Numbered from the stretch's first letter, positions 1 to 5,560 are shown. The stretch is 8,668 nt of DNA from an uncultured bacterium (GCA_903834855.1 CAILKS010000067.1:1-8668), one strand, 5' to 3'. The notes: generated by a model not told the origin, from the letters alone. Numbers and translations are program-made.

Positions 1-28
1 AAAGAAGAACTTATTTAAATAGGTTGTA

Positions 29-75
29 AAAAATTCTAAAGGGAGGCCACGAAGTGGCCTCCCTTTAGAATTTTT
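29..75 (-). terminator. Perfect 22-bp inverted repeat, bidirectional intrinsic terminator
   Basis: Two perfectly complementary 22-base arms (29-50 and 54-75) flank a 3-base GAA loop. The inner stem is GC-rich (GGGAGGCCAC) and the outer stem ends in a run of T on either strand, so it can terminate from both sides. It lies directly downstream of the minus-strand tRNA locus and is most simply its terminator. Confidence 0.88.
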
Positions 76-76
76 G

Positions 77-119
77 TGCATCCGCTGGACCAGGAATCAC
101 AGGACCAGTTGTGTATACT
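77..119 (-). pseudogene. 3' half of an interrupted tRNA
   Basis: On the minus strand this reads as the 3' side of an anticodon arm, a TGGTC variable region shared with the neighbouring tRNA-Ile, a T-arm-like stretch, the acceptor strand CGGATGC and discriminator A (77). The acceptor strand pairs perfectly with GCATCCG at 297-291, so the two pieces were once one tRNA. The T arm is degraded: it is one base too long, the canonical TTCGA loop is absent and the stem has a mismatch. The anticodon stem would also carry a C-A mismatch. No CCA is encoded. I favour a decayed tRNA half over a functional split or spliced tRNA, but the latter is not excluded. Confidence 0.6.
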
Positions 120-158
120 AAGACGTAGCAAATGATCGCTCGTAAAAAATGCTCTAAG

Positions 159-231
159 TGCGCCTGCTTGGACTCGAACCAAGGACCAGTCGTGTATAAG
201 ACGACGGCTCTACCAACTGAGCTACAGGCGC
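159..231 (-). tRNA. tRNA-Ile (anticodon UAU)
   Basis: A complete 73-base cloverleaf can be folded by eye: acceptor GCGCCTG/CAGGCGC, D stem GCTC/GAGC, anticodon stem GTCGT/ACGAC, loop CTTATAC, 5-base variable loop TGGTC, T stem CTTGG/CCAAG with loop TTCGAGT, discriminator A. Loop positions 34-36 are TAT, giving anticodon UAU for the isoleucine codon AUA. CCA is not encoded, so it must be added after transcription. Most bacteria instead read AUA with a CAU-anticodon tRNA whose C34 is changed to lysidine by TilS; UAU-type tRNA-Ile is a minority solution. AUA codons are common in the genes of this window. The tRNA sits between two halves of another tRNA. Confidence 0.9.
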
Positions 232-261
232 ACTTAATTCACTTTTTACTCACTCCATTTG

Positions 262-297
262 ATAAGACGACGGCTCTACCAACTGAGCTACGGATGC
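262..297 (-). pseudogene. 5' half of an interrupted tRNA
   Basis: The minus strand from 297 reads acceptor GCATCCG, then TA, D arm, 5' anticodon stem GTCGT and CTTAT, and then leaves tRNA sequence abruptly. Thirty bases (262-291) are identical to 196-225 of the complete tRNA-Ile, so D arm and anticodon arm are the same and only the acceptor differs. The matching acceptor strand is 207 bases away at 78-84. If the halves were joined at CTTA/TAC the loop would again carry UAU. The promoter just upstream would transcribe this half first. Confidence 0.65.
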
Positions 298-308
298 GAT
301 TAATGTAA

Positions 309-337
309 ACTATAACAGAAAATTTTACTTTTTTCTA
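309..337 (-). promoter_or_regulatory. Putative promoter of the tRNA locus
   Basis: The minus strand shows TAGAAA (337-332), a 17-base spacer and TATAGT (314-309), matching 4/6 and 5/6 of the sigma70 boxes. The expected transcription start, about 7 bases further on, lies a few bases before the tRNA 5' half at 297. Confidence 0.55.
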
Positions 338-370
338 CTGTGTAACTTTGCTTCTTATTTATTTGTATTT

Positions 371-405
371 CTACAACCTAAAACCTAAAAACTATAACCT
401 ATCTC
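371..405. repeat. Degenerate 7-base tandem array after recG
   Basis: Five consecutive 7-base units in perfect phase follow the recG stop after one base. On the plus strand they are CTACAAC, CTAAAAC, CTAAAAA, CTATAAC and CTATCTC, so the consensus is CTANAAC. The period equals that of the arrays bracketing the two four-helix bundle genes. Past the array the minus strand reads AATACAAATA, which also occurs just before the four-helix bundle gene starting at 5511. No four-helix gene is present here, so this may be an orphan end of such an element. Confidence 0.6.
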
Positions 406-406
406 A

Positions 407-2575
407 TTACTCCATATGCACCTGTGTTCTTTTTCTAATGATTTCAGCAAGTTCTGGATATTTTTCTAAAGTTGGATCATTGTCCAATAATTCTCTGGCT
501 TCATCACGAGCTATTTCTACCAGTTTTGGATTTTTAATTGCTTCCATCGCTAAGTCACTTATTCCCCACTGCTTACCATCCATAAGAGCCCCAATTCCAC
601 GGGCTAACATATCTTGCTCTGCTAGTTCAAAACCATTTTTTGCATTCACTAAAGCTTTTAATCTTTTCTGTGTAATTTCTCCTTCGCTTTCTGTAAATAG
701 ATAACAATAAGATTGATATTCTCGACGACCAACACGCCCGCGTAATTGATGTAGTTGAGCAAGTCCAAATCTGTCAGCATGTTCGATAATTATGACAGTT
801 GCATTTGGTACATTTATTCCAACTTCAATAACAGATGTTGCAACCAATATATCAGATTTTTTATCCAAGAAATCTTGCATCACTTCTTCCTTCTCTTCTT
901 TCTTCATTTTGCTGTGTAAAATATCTACAATAAATTCTGGGAAAATAACATCAGCTAATCTCTGCGCTTCCTCTTTTACACTTTTTAAAATTCTCTTTTG
1001 TCTTTCTTCCTCATCTTGTTCATCAATTCGTGGACAAATAACATAGACTTGTCGACCAGCTTGTAATTCTTTTCTAATTTTTTCATAAGTTTCTGTACGG
1101 CCTCTTGCAGGAACTATTTCTGTAATAATTTTTTTTCTTTCAAGTGGCATAGAGTCTATAACAGTTAAATCAAGATCTCCAAAAATAGTAAGAGCAAGAG
1201 TTCTCGGAATAGGGGTAGCCGTCATACTTAATAGATGAGGAAGTTCTTTTCTTACTGTATCTTTTTTCTGAGCAAGGGATTTTCTTTGTTTCATTCCAAA
1301 TCTGTGTTGTTCATCAATAATAATTAATGCCAAATTTTGAAAAGCGACTGATTTTTGTATAAGAGCGTGAGTTCCTATAACAATAGAAACACGCCCATCA
1401 GCAAGCCATGATAGTAATTGTGCACGAGAAACAGCTGTTGGAGTAGAAGTATCTGATTTACTTGGGAACTTTCCACAACCTGATCCGGTTAATAATCCAA
1501 TCTCTATTCCTGTGCCTTCAAAATATTTTATAAAACTTTCAAAATGTTGCTTTGCCAATATTTCTGTTGGTGCCATATAGGCAATTTGGAGGGGTCGGCC
1601 ATTTTTCTCGGCACTATTTTGAAGTACTGCATAAGTTACAGTTGCAGCCACGAAAGTTTTCCCACTTCCTACATCTCCCTCAAGCAATCTTCCCATTGGT
1701 TCCTTTCTTGATAAATCTTTCAAAATAGAATTAATAGCATCCATTTGTGCTGTAGTGGGTTTGAAAGGGAATGAATCAATAAACTTTTTAATACCAATTT
1801 TGTCCACTTTAATTGGATAAGCTAGAGAATGTTTAGCTTCAACTTTTTCTTGATATTGTTTTAATTGTAAAGAAAAAATTTCTTCAAAAGCAAAACGTTT
1901 ACGTGCAGCGATAGTTAGGGCTTCATTTTTAGGAAAATGAATATACAAAAGTGCTTCACGCAATTCTGGTAAATGTAATTTTTTTAAGACATGTGGTGGA
2001 ATGGGGTCAACAATATCGTCGAGTACATTTAATTGAATAGCTTTTTTAATTAAAGTGTAAAGATATAAAGATGAGACTCCTTTTGTTTCTCTATAAACTG
2101 GTGTTAAAAAATTAGTATCAGCATTCGGTGCGAACAAACTTTCTTGCGATTCTGGAATTATTCCCTCCGCTCTCTCAATGTTTGGATTTGAAAGTAGGAA
2201 GCCTCTTGCATCGGAGTGTACTACACCAGAGATTTTCACTTTTGTGCCATCGGGATACATTTTTCCAATATAAGCTTGATTAAACCAAACACAGCGAATG
2301 GTGCCGGTATTATCTGCAACACGAGCTTCTGTCATTGGCATATGACCTTTAAAACTTCTTCTTACTGATACTTTTTCCATTACTCCATATACAGTGAAGG
2401 GCTGTCCAGCAACAAGAGTAGAGGTTCCAGAAATTTCTCGCATATCTGCATAGCGAATTGGGAAGTGATGAAGAAGCTCTAAAATATTTGAAATATTTAA
2501 TTTCTTTAATCCAGCCTCATGGTCGGGGGATATTCTGGATAGTGAAGAAAGGGGGGAATTCAAAGTTGTTTTCAT
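407..2575 (-). CDS. recG: ATP-dependent DNA helicase RecG
   Basis: RecG is a monomeric superfamily 2 translocase that remodels stalled replication forks and migrates branched DNA intermediates. The 722-residue product has the full architecture: an N-terminal wedge/OB-type DNA-binding region (about 25-180), then two helicase lobes. Visible motifs are Walker A GDVGSGKT (300-307), DEQH (421-424), TATP (452-455), VATSVIEVGINVP (578-590) and QLRGRVGR (609-616). In the C-terminal translocation motif the usual RGPGE...GTRQSG reads RGIGALMDGKQWG (659-671), a clear divergence. The product is slightly longer than typical RecG (about 690), partly because of an insertion around 364-385. The ATG at 2575 lies 7 bases after an extended -10 box and has no Shine-Dalgarno, which suggests a leaderless mRNA. 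It is divergent from the Cys-rich peptide gene. Confidence 0.96.
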   Translation of the reverse strand: MKTTLNSPLSSLSRISPDHEAGLKKLNISNILELLHHFPIRYADMREISGTSTLVAGQPFTVYGVMEKVSVRRSFKGHMPMTEARVADNTGTIRCVWFNQAYIGKMYPDGTKVKISGVVHSDARGFLLSNPNIERAEGIIPESQESLFAPNADTNFLTPVYRETKGVSSLYLYTLIKKAIQLNVLDDIVDPIPPHVLKKLHLPELREALLYIHFPKNEALTIAARKRFAFEEIFSLQLKQYQEKVEAKHSLAYPIKVDKIGIKKFIDSFPFKPTTAQMDAINSILKDLSRKEPMGRLLEGDVGSGKTFVAATVTYAVLQNSAEKNGRPLQIAYMAPTEILAKQHFESFIKYFEGTGIEIGLLTGSGCGKFPSKSDTSTPTAVSRAQLLSWLADGRVSIVIGTHALIQKSVAFQNLALIIIDEQHRFGMKQRKSLAQKKDTVRKELPHLLSMTATPIPRTLALTIFGDLDLTVIDSMPLERKKIITEIVPARGRTETYEKIRKELQAGRQVYVICPRIDEQDEEERQKRILKSVKEEAQRLADVIFPEFIVDILHSKMKKEEKEEVMQDFLDKKSDILVATSVIEVGINVPNATVIIIEHADRFGLAQLHQLRGRVGRREYQSYCYLFTESEGEITQKRLKALVNAKNGFELAEQDMLARGIGALMDGKQWGISDLAMEAIKNPKLVEIARDEARELLDNDPTLEKYPELAEIIRKRTQVHME

Positions 2576-2582
2576 TTGTTTA

Positions 2583-2591
2583 AGTATAACA
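2583..2591 (-). promoter_or_regulatory. Extended -10 promoter of recG
   Basis: The minus strand reads TGTTATACT, an extended -10 (TGn plus TATACT, 5/6 to TATAAT). No convincing -35 is seen. Seven bases separate it from the recG ATG, so transcription should start at or within 1-2 bases of the start codon. Confidence 0.6.
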
Positions 2592-2630
2592 CTGGTTGAG
2601 TTTCTGTTTTTTTAAGGTAAGAACTTGAGC

Positions 2631-2667
2631 TTACATAGGGTACCCCTCAGAGGGGTACCCTATGTAA
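2631..2667. repeat. Perfect 17-bp hairpin without T-tract (hairpin 1)
   Basis: Arms 2631-2647 and 2651-2667 are perfectly complementary around a CAG loop; the centre includes GGGTACCCCT. Neither strand has a T-run after the stem, so it is not a standard intrinsic terminator. It lies between the divergent recG and peptide promoters. Confidence 0.85.
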
Positions 2668-2689
2668 AAATAATTAAAGTAATAACTCT

Positions 2690-2710
2690 CCCGGAGGTCT
2701 GACCTCCGGG
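2690..2710. repeat. Perfect 10-bp palindrome CCCGGAGGTC (hairpin 2)
   Basis: CCCGGAGGTC (2690-2699) and its reverse complement (2701-2710) are separated by one base. GC-rich, no T-tract. Second of three consecutive hairpins. Confidence 0.82.
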
Positions 2711-2714
2711 TGGA

Positions 2715-2739
2715 TTTTCCAAGGCAAGGCCTTGGAAAA
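2715..2739. repeat. Perfect 11-bp hairpin TTTTCCAAGGC (hairpin 3)
   Basis: TTTTCCAAGGC (2715-2725), loop AAG, reverse complement (2729-2739). It starts only 5 bases after hairpin 2. No T-run follows on the plus strand, nor on the minus strand beyond the stem itself. Confidence 0.82.
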
Positions 2740-2788
2740 GATTAGAATAAGTTTAAGAGGTTGTGGGATGGTACTCCTTGAATTGTTG

Positions 2789-2816
2789 TTGACAAAAATA
2801 TATAAAGGTATAGGAT
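2789..2816 (+). promoter_or_regulatory. Sigma70-like promoter of the Cys-rich peptide gene
   Basis: A perfect TTGACA (2789-2794) is followed after 16 bases by TAGGAT (2811-2816, 4/6). The expected start near 2823 gives a 5' leader of about 54 bases before the ATG at 2877. The -10 assignment is less sure than the -35. Confidence 0.55.
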
Positions 2817-2842
2817 TATAGATAGGTACGGTTCTTTGGTTA

Positions 2843-2852
2843 TTCGATCGAA
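2843..2852. promoter_or_regulatory. Palindrome TTCGATCGAA in the peptide leader, possible operator
   Basis: A perfect 10-base palindrome sits about 20 bases after the expected transcription start and 25 bases before the peptide start codon. A regulator half-site pair is possible. No regulator gene is in the window and no known operator is matched. Confidence 0.25.
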
Positions 2853-2876
2853 GCTGTATCTGTGAAGGAGCATAAC

Positions 2877-3008
2877 ATGAGTACATTTCATGCCATGCCT
2901 TGGAGTAGCGACGAAGCTCTCCCACTTCGCACTCAACCCGGCTTCTACTGTTGCGAAGGCAACTGTGGTCAAGGCGGCAGCGAGTGTGATGGCGACTGCG
3001 ACGGTTGA
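2877..3008 (+). CDS. 43-residue Cys-rich acidic peptide, unknown function
   Basis: I do not recognise a family. The ATG is preceded by AGGAG (2866-2870) at 6-base spacing, the strongest ribosome-binding site in the window, and the gene has its own promoter and downstream terminators. The product has a Cys-free N-terminal half (residues 1-22, starting MSTFHAMPWSS) and a Gly/Asp/Cys-rich C-terminal half with cysteines at 25, 26, 30, 37 and 41; the core begins FYCCEGNCGQGG. There are seven acidic residues against one Arg. This leader-plus-core look fits a ribosomally made modified peptide precursor or a bacteriocin-like peptide, and the next gene is an ABC exporter. A metal-binding microprotein is an alternative. 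GC is about 56%, far above its neighbours, with many C/G-ending codons (GGC, GAC, TGC, AGC), suggesting transfer or a structural constraint. It is the only gene here ending in TGA. No modification enzyme is in the window. Confidence 0.6.
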   Translation: MSTFHAMPWSSDEALPLRTQPGFYCCEGNCGQGGSECDGDCDG

Positions 3009-3068
3009 TTTCTCGCAGGAGCTCACACAAAATTAAGTCTGTAGCGACAGAAAAGTCGAGTGGCAGCA

Positions 3069-3107
3069 AGCTTTATAAATACGCATTCGCATTTATTTTT
3101 TAAAGCT
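3069..3107 (+). terminator. Possible first terminator after the peptide gene
   Basis: AGCTTTA (3069-3075) pairs with TAAAGCT (3101-3107). Inside it TAAAT (3076-3080) pairs with ATTTA (3091-3095), with GC ATTC GC at the tip. The inner hairpin is followed by six T. The stem is AT-rich, so strength is uncertain. Confidence 0.4.
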
Positions 3108-3118
3108 AGTAAAAACCC

Positions 3119-3150
3119 AAGGCCTACCTACCACGGTGGGCCTTTTTGTT
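3119..3150 (+). terminator. Intrinsic terminator after the peptide gene
   Basis: AAGGCCTACC (3119-3128) pairs with GGTGGGCCTT (3135-3144) with one G-T wobble around a 6-base loop, followed by TTTGTTTT. It isolates the peptide transcript from the ABC gene. Confidence 0.8.
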
Positions 3151-3183
3151 TTCCTTTGTTTAAAATTTCAAAAATTGTTAGCG

Positions 3184-3192
3184 TGGTATAAT
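3184..3192 (+). promoter_or_regulatory. Extended -10 promoter of the ABC exporter gene
   Basis: TGGTATAAT contains a perfect TATAAT with the TGn extension. No good -35 is visible. The ATG at 3203 is 10 bases after the box and lacks a Shine-Dalgarno, so the mRNA would have a leader of only about 3-5 bases. Confidence 0.75.
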
Positions 3193-3202
3193 CGTCTTAT
3201 AT

Positions 3203-5083
3203 ATGACAAACTCTTCAAATTTAACAAATATTCAAAAACTGGGACTTTTCGACCGGTTTATGTTTTGGCTGCTTCGATTAAAGCCACTTGTTATACGTGA
3301 AAAAAAGTTAGGGAGTGCAGGTATAAAAGTAGTTCTTAAGCTTTATGCTCAATCATTTCATGAATTTAGATGGGTTATATTTTTTAGTATTATTATGGCT
3401 ATTACAGCCAGTCTTTCTAATGTAGTAGTTCCTTATATTTTTAAACAATTTTTAGACATGTTGGGAAAGGGTGTTGGTGTCGTACCTGTTGCAAATTTAT
3501 ATCACACTACTTGGATTTTCTTTGCTTTTGCATTATTAGCTTGGGCTGGTTGGAGAACTTGTTATATTGTTAATTCATATTTTGCATCGCGCATGCTCGC
3601 CATACTAAGGCAGAGATCATTTTCATACTTGATCGGGCACTCCCATCAGTTTTTTATAAATACTTTTGCCGGATCTCTCGTTCAGAAAGTAAATCGTTTT
3701 GCTCAAAGTTATGATAAATTAGCTGATAGAATTTTGTATGACATTATTCCAATTATAGTTCAGGTAAGTTTTGTTATTTATATTCTTTTAAAAGAAAGAC
3801 CAGCGCTTGCTGTTGTAATACTCGTTTGGCTTTTTGTTTTTGTTGTTTGGAATTATATATTTGCAAAATGGAAATTAAAATACGATACATCTCGTGCTGA
3901 GCAGGATTCATTTTCTAGTGCAACATTAGCTGATGCGGTGAGTAATCATCAGACAATAGAATTATATAAATCTCAAAAAATAGAAGAAAAAAGATATGAA
4001 GATGTTACAAATATGCAATCATATTACGCTCGTTTTTCTTGGCAGGCATCTAGTGTTATTGATGGAGTGCAGGGATTACTAATTGTTTTTGTAGAAGTTG
4101 CCATGCTTTATATTGGAATTGATTTATGGTCAAAAGGACTTATGACTATTGGTTTATTTGTGCTTGTGCAGACTTATGTTTTACAGCTAGCTGACAGACT
4201 TTGGTCGCTTTCTCGTGTTATTAGAGATGTCTACGAAGCATTTGCTGATGCAAAAGAGATGGCAGAAATTATGACGTTACCTCATTCTATACAAGAAAAA
4301 AAGAATGCTAAAGTTTTGAAAAATGTAGAAGGGGAAGTAACTTTCAAAGATACAACTTTTGCTTTCAATGGAAAAAATGTTATTGATCATCTTAACTTAA
4401 CTATTAAAAAAGGAGAAAAGGTTGCATTGGTTGGAGTCTCCGGCGCAGGTAAATCCACACTTATAAAATTATTGTTTAGACAATACGATCCAGATAGCGG
4501 TGAGGTTTGTATAGATGGGCAAGATATAAAAGGTCTTACTTTGATGTCACTTCGAAACGCACTTTCTCTTGTACCACAAGACCCAGCATTGTTCCATCGT
4601 ACTTTAATGGAAAATATTCGTTATGGAAAACAAGAAGCAACCGATGAAGAAGTAAAAGAAGCGGCAACACTCGCCCACTGTGATGATTTTATTTCAGCAC
4701 TTCCTCTTGGTTATGAAACTTTAGTTGGAGAACGTGGAGTTAAACTCTCCGGTGGTGAGCGTCAGCGTGTTGCTATCGCTAGAGCGTTTTTGCGTAATAG
4801 TCCGATACTTGTACTTGATGAAGCGACCTCATCATTGGATTCTCATTCAGAAGAAAAAGTTCAGGATTCTTTGATGAAGTTGATGGAAAATAAAACTACA
4901 ATTGTTATCGCTCATAGGCTTTCTACAATTAGAAGAGTTGATAAAATTCTTGTCTTAAAAGATGGAGCCATTGTTGAAGATGGAACACATGATGAGCTTT
5001 TGGAAAACAAAGAGGGAATATATGCAAAACTTTGGGATATACAGCAGGGAGGATTTTTGAAAGACGATTCGGACAGCGATTAA
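3203..5083 (+). CDS. ABC-type exporter half-transporter (permease fused to ATPase)
   Basis: A 626-residue homodimer-type exporter of the MsbA/multidrug class: six membrane-spanning segments (about 56-80, 103-125, 180-197, 200-222, 288-306, 311-333) followed by an ATPase domain from about 375. All ATPase motifs are intact: Walker A GVSGAGKST (411-419), Q-loop Q459, signature LSGGERQ (515-521), Walker B ILVLDE (535-540), switch H571. About 40 extra N-terminal residues precede the first helix; no C39 peptidase domain is present, so it would not cleave a double-glycine leader itself. The substrate cannot be read from sequence: lipid, drug or peptide are all possible. The Cys-rich peptide gene ends 195 bases upstream on the same strand and is a candidate cargo, although the two have separate promoters. 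Start chosen because the extended -10 lies directly before it. Confidence 0.93.
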   Translation: MTNSSNLTNIQKLGLFDRFMFWLLRLKPLVIREKKLGSAGIKVVLKLYAQSFHEFRWVIFFSIIMAITASLSNVVVPYIFKQFLDMLGKGVGVVPVANLYHTTWIFFAFALLAWAGWRTCYIVNSYFASRMLAILRQRSFSYLIGHSHQFFINTFAGSLVQKVNRFAQSYDKLADRILYDIIPIIVQVSFVIYILLKERPALAVVILVWLFVFVVWNYIFAKWKLKYDTSRAEQDSFSSATLADAVSNHQTIELYKSQKIEEKRYEDVTNMQSYYARFSWQASSVIDGVQGLLIVFVEVAMLYIGIDLWSKGLMTIGLFVLVQTYVLQLADRLWSLSRVIRDVYEAFADAKEMAEIMTLPHSIQEKKNAKVLKNVEGEVTFKDTTFAFNGKNVIDHLNLTIKKGEKVALVGVSGAGKSTLIKLLFRQYDPDSGEVCIDGQDIKGLTLMSLRNALSLVPQDPALFHRTLMENIRYGKQEATDEEVKEAATLAHCDDFISALPLGYETLVGERGVKLSGGERQRVAIARAFLRNSPILVLDEATSSLDSHSEEKVQDSLMKLMENKTTIVIAHRLSTIRRVDKILVLKDGAIVEDGTHDELLENKEGIYAKLWDIQQGGFLKDDSDSD

Positions 5084-5087
5084 AATA

Positions 5088-5143
5088 CAGCCAGTAGCCA
5101 GTAGCCAGTAGCCAGTAGCCAGTAGCCAGTAGCTTGTAGTTTT
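5088..5143 (+). repeat. 7-base tandem array, downstream side of four-helix gene 1
   Basis: Starting 5 bases after the ABC stop codon are six perfect copies of CAGTAGC (5092-5133), continuing in phase as TTGTAGT. In TAG phase: TAGCCAG five times, then TAGCTTG, then TAGTTTT. The array points toward the four-helix gene. A 19-base stretch (5120-5138) matches the minus strand at 5554-5536 at 17 positions, forming an inverted repeat around the gene. Perfect 7-base repeats are also prone to copy-number change. Confidence 0.9.
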
Positions 5144-5160
5144 TTAATTTCAATGCAATT

Positions 5161-5511
5161 CTATATTAACTTTTGAATAAAAGCATTTAACATTCTCATT
5201 ATTTCTGATAATTCTACTAGTAGAGTATTAGATGTTTCAGAAGAAATATAGCCTAAATCTTTTGCAAACATTATATGTGTTTCTAATTCTGCACCCGAAC
5301 CATAAGCAATATGAAGGAATGATTTAAAATCTTTTTCTGTTGAACGACGAGAACCTTCTGCTATATTTGATGGTATAGAAATAGCTGAGCGTCTCATTTG
5401 TGAAGTTAATCCATAAATTTCTTCCTTAGGAAATGATTTTGTTATTGTATAAACTTTGATACCAAAGCCATATGATTTTTCCCAAACAGTAAATTTTTTG
5501 TAATCTCGCAT
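5161..5511 (-). CDS. Four-helix bundle protein (S23/IVP family), copy 1
   Basis: The 116-residue product belongs to the four-helix bundle family that includes proteins encoded in the intervening sequences of 23S rRNA genes of Leptospira and Coxiella, and the Avd accessory protein of diversity-generating retroelements. Diagnostic stretches are FTVWEKS near the N-terminus, then RRSAISIPSNIAEGS (40-54), STEKDFKSFLHIAYGS (57-72) and AELETHI (74-80). Full length for the family. The molecular role is unknown; related proteins form basic oligomers that may bind nucleic acid. The ATG has no Shine-Dalgarno and is preceded by a short A-rich leader after the 7-base array. It is about 53% identical to the second copy at 6005-6358, with different synonymous codons, so the copies are not recent duplicates. 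It converges with the ABC gene. Confidence 0.92.
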   Translation of the reverse strand: MRDYKKFTVWEKSYGFGIKVYTITKSFPKEEIYGLTSQMRRSAISIPSNIAEGSRRSTEKDFKSFLHIAYGSGAELETHIMFAKDLGYISSETSNTLLVELSEIMRMLNAFIQKLI

Positions 5512-5517
5512 TTGTGT

Positions 5518-5559
5518 ATTTGTATTAGCTACATTCTACAAGCTAAAGGCTACTAGCTA
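5518..5559 (-). repeat. 7-base tandem array, upstream side of four-helix gene 1
   Basis: Six units in strict 7-base phase read on the minus strand as TAGCTAG, TAGCCTT, TAGCTTG, TAGAATG, TAGCTAA and TACAAAT, consensus TAGNNNN. They start one base after the stop codon of the membrane-protein gene and run to the four-helix start codon. TAGCTTG followed by TAG is shared with the downstream array, in inverted orientation. Confidence 0.75.
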
Positions 5560-5560
5560 T

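Larger units (their letters stand above)
5088..5559 (-). mobile_element. Candidate IVP/heptad element 1
   Basis: Composite of two inward-facing 7-base arrays and the enclosed four-helix bundle gene. It fills the gap between the convergent ABC gene (stop at 5083) and the membrane-protein gene (stop at 5561-5563) almost to the base, as expected for an insertion between genes. No transposase or target-site duplication is seen. Mobility is inference. Confidence 0.38.

Noticed and set aside
126..262. Group I intron in the outer tRNA.
   Set aside because: The insert is about 137 bases and more than half of it is a tRNA; there is no room for a group I core.
348..704. Plus-strand frames opposite recG and opposite the surface protein.
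   Set aside because: They lie antisense to clear genes, have no recognisable domains and no initiation signals.
2877..3044. Reading the peptide TGA as glycine (code of Gracilibacteria/SR1), which would extend it by about 13 residues.
   Set aside because: The long genes in the window contain no in-frame TGA, which supports the standard code.
2674..3069. Minus-strand frames of 131 and 94 codons opposite the Cys-rich peptide gene, one starting with a signal-like hydrophobic stretch.
   Set aside because: Neither has a ribosome-binding site or a promoter, the composition is odd, and they run through hairpin 3. The plus-strand peptide frame has all expression signals. They look like shadows of the GC-rich island.
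5092..5133. CRISPR array.
   Set aside because: The unit is 7 bases with no spacers; it is a simple tandem repeat.
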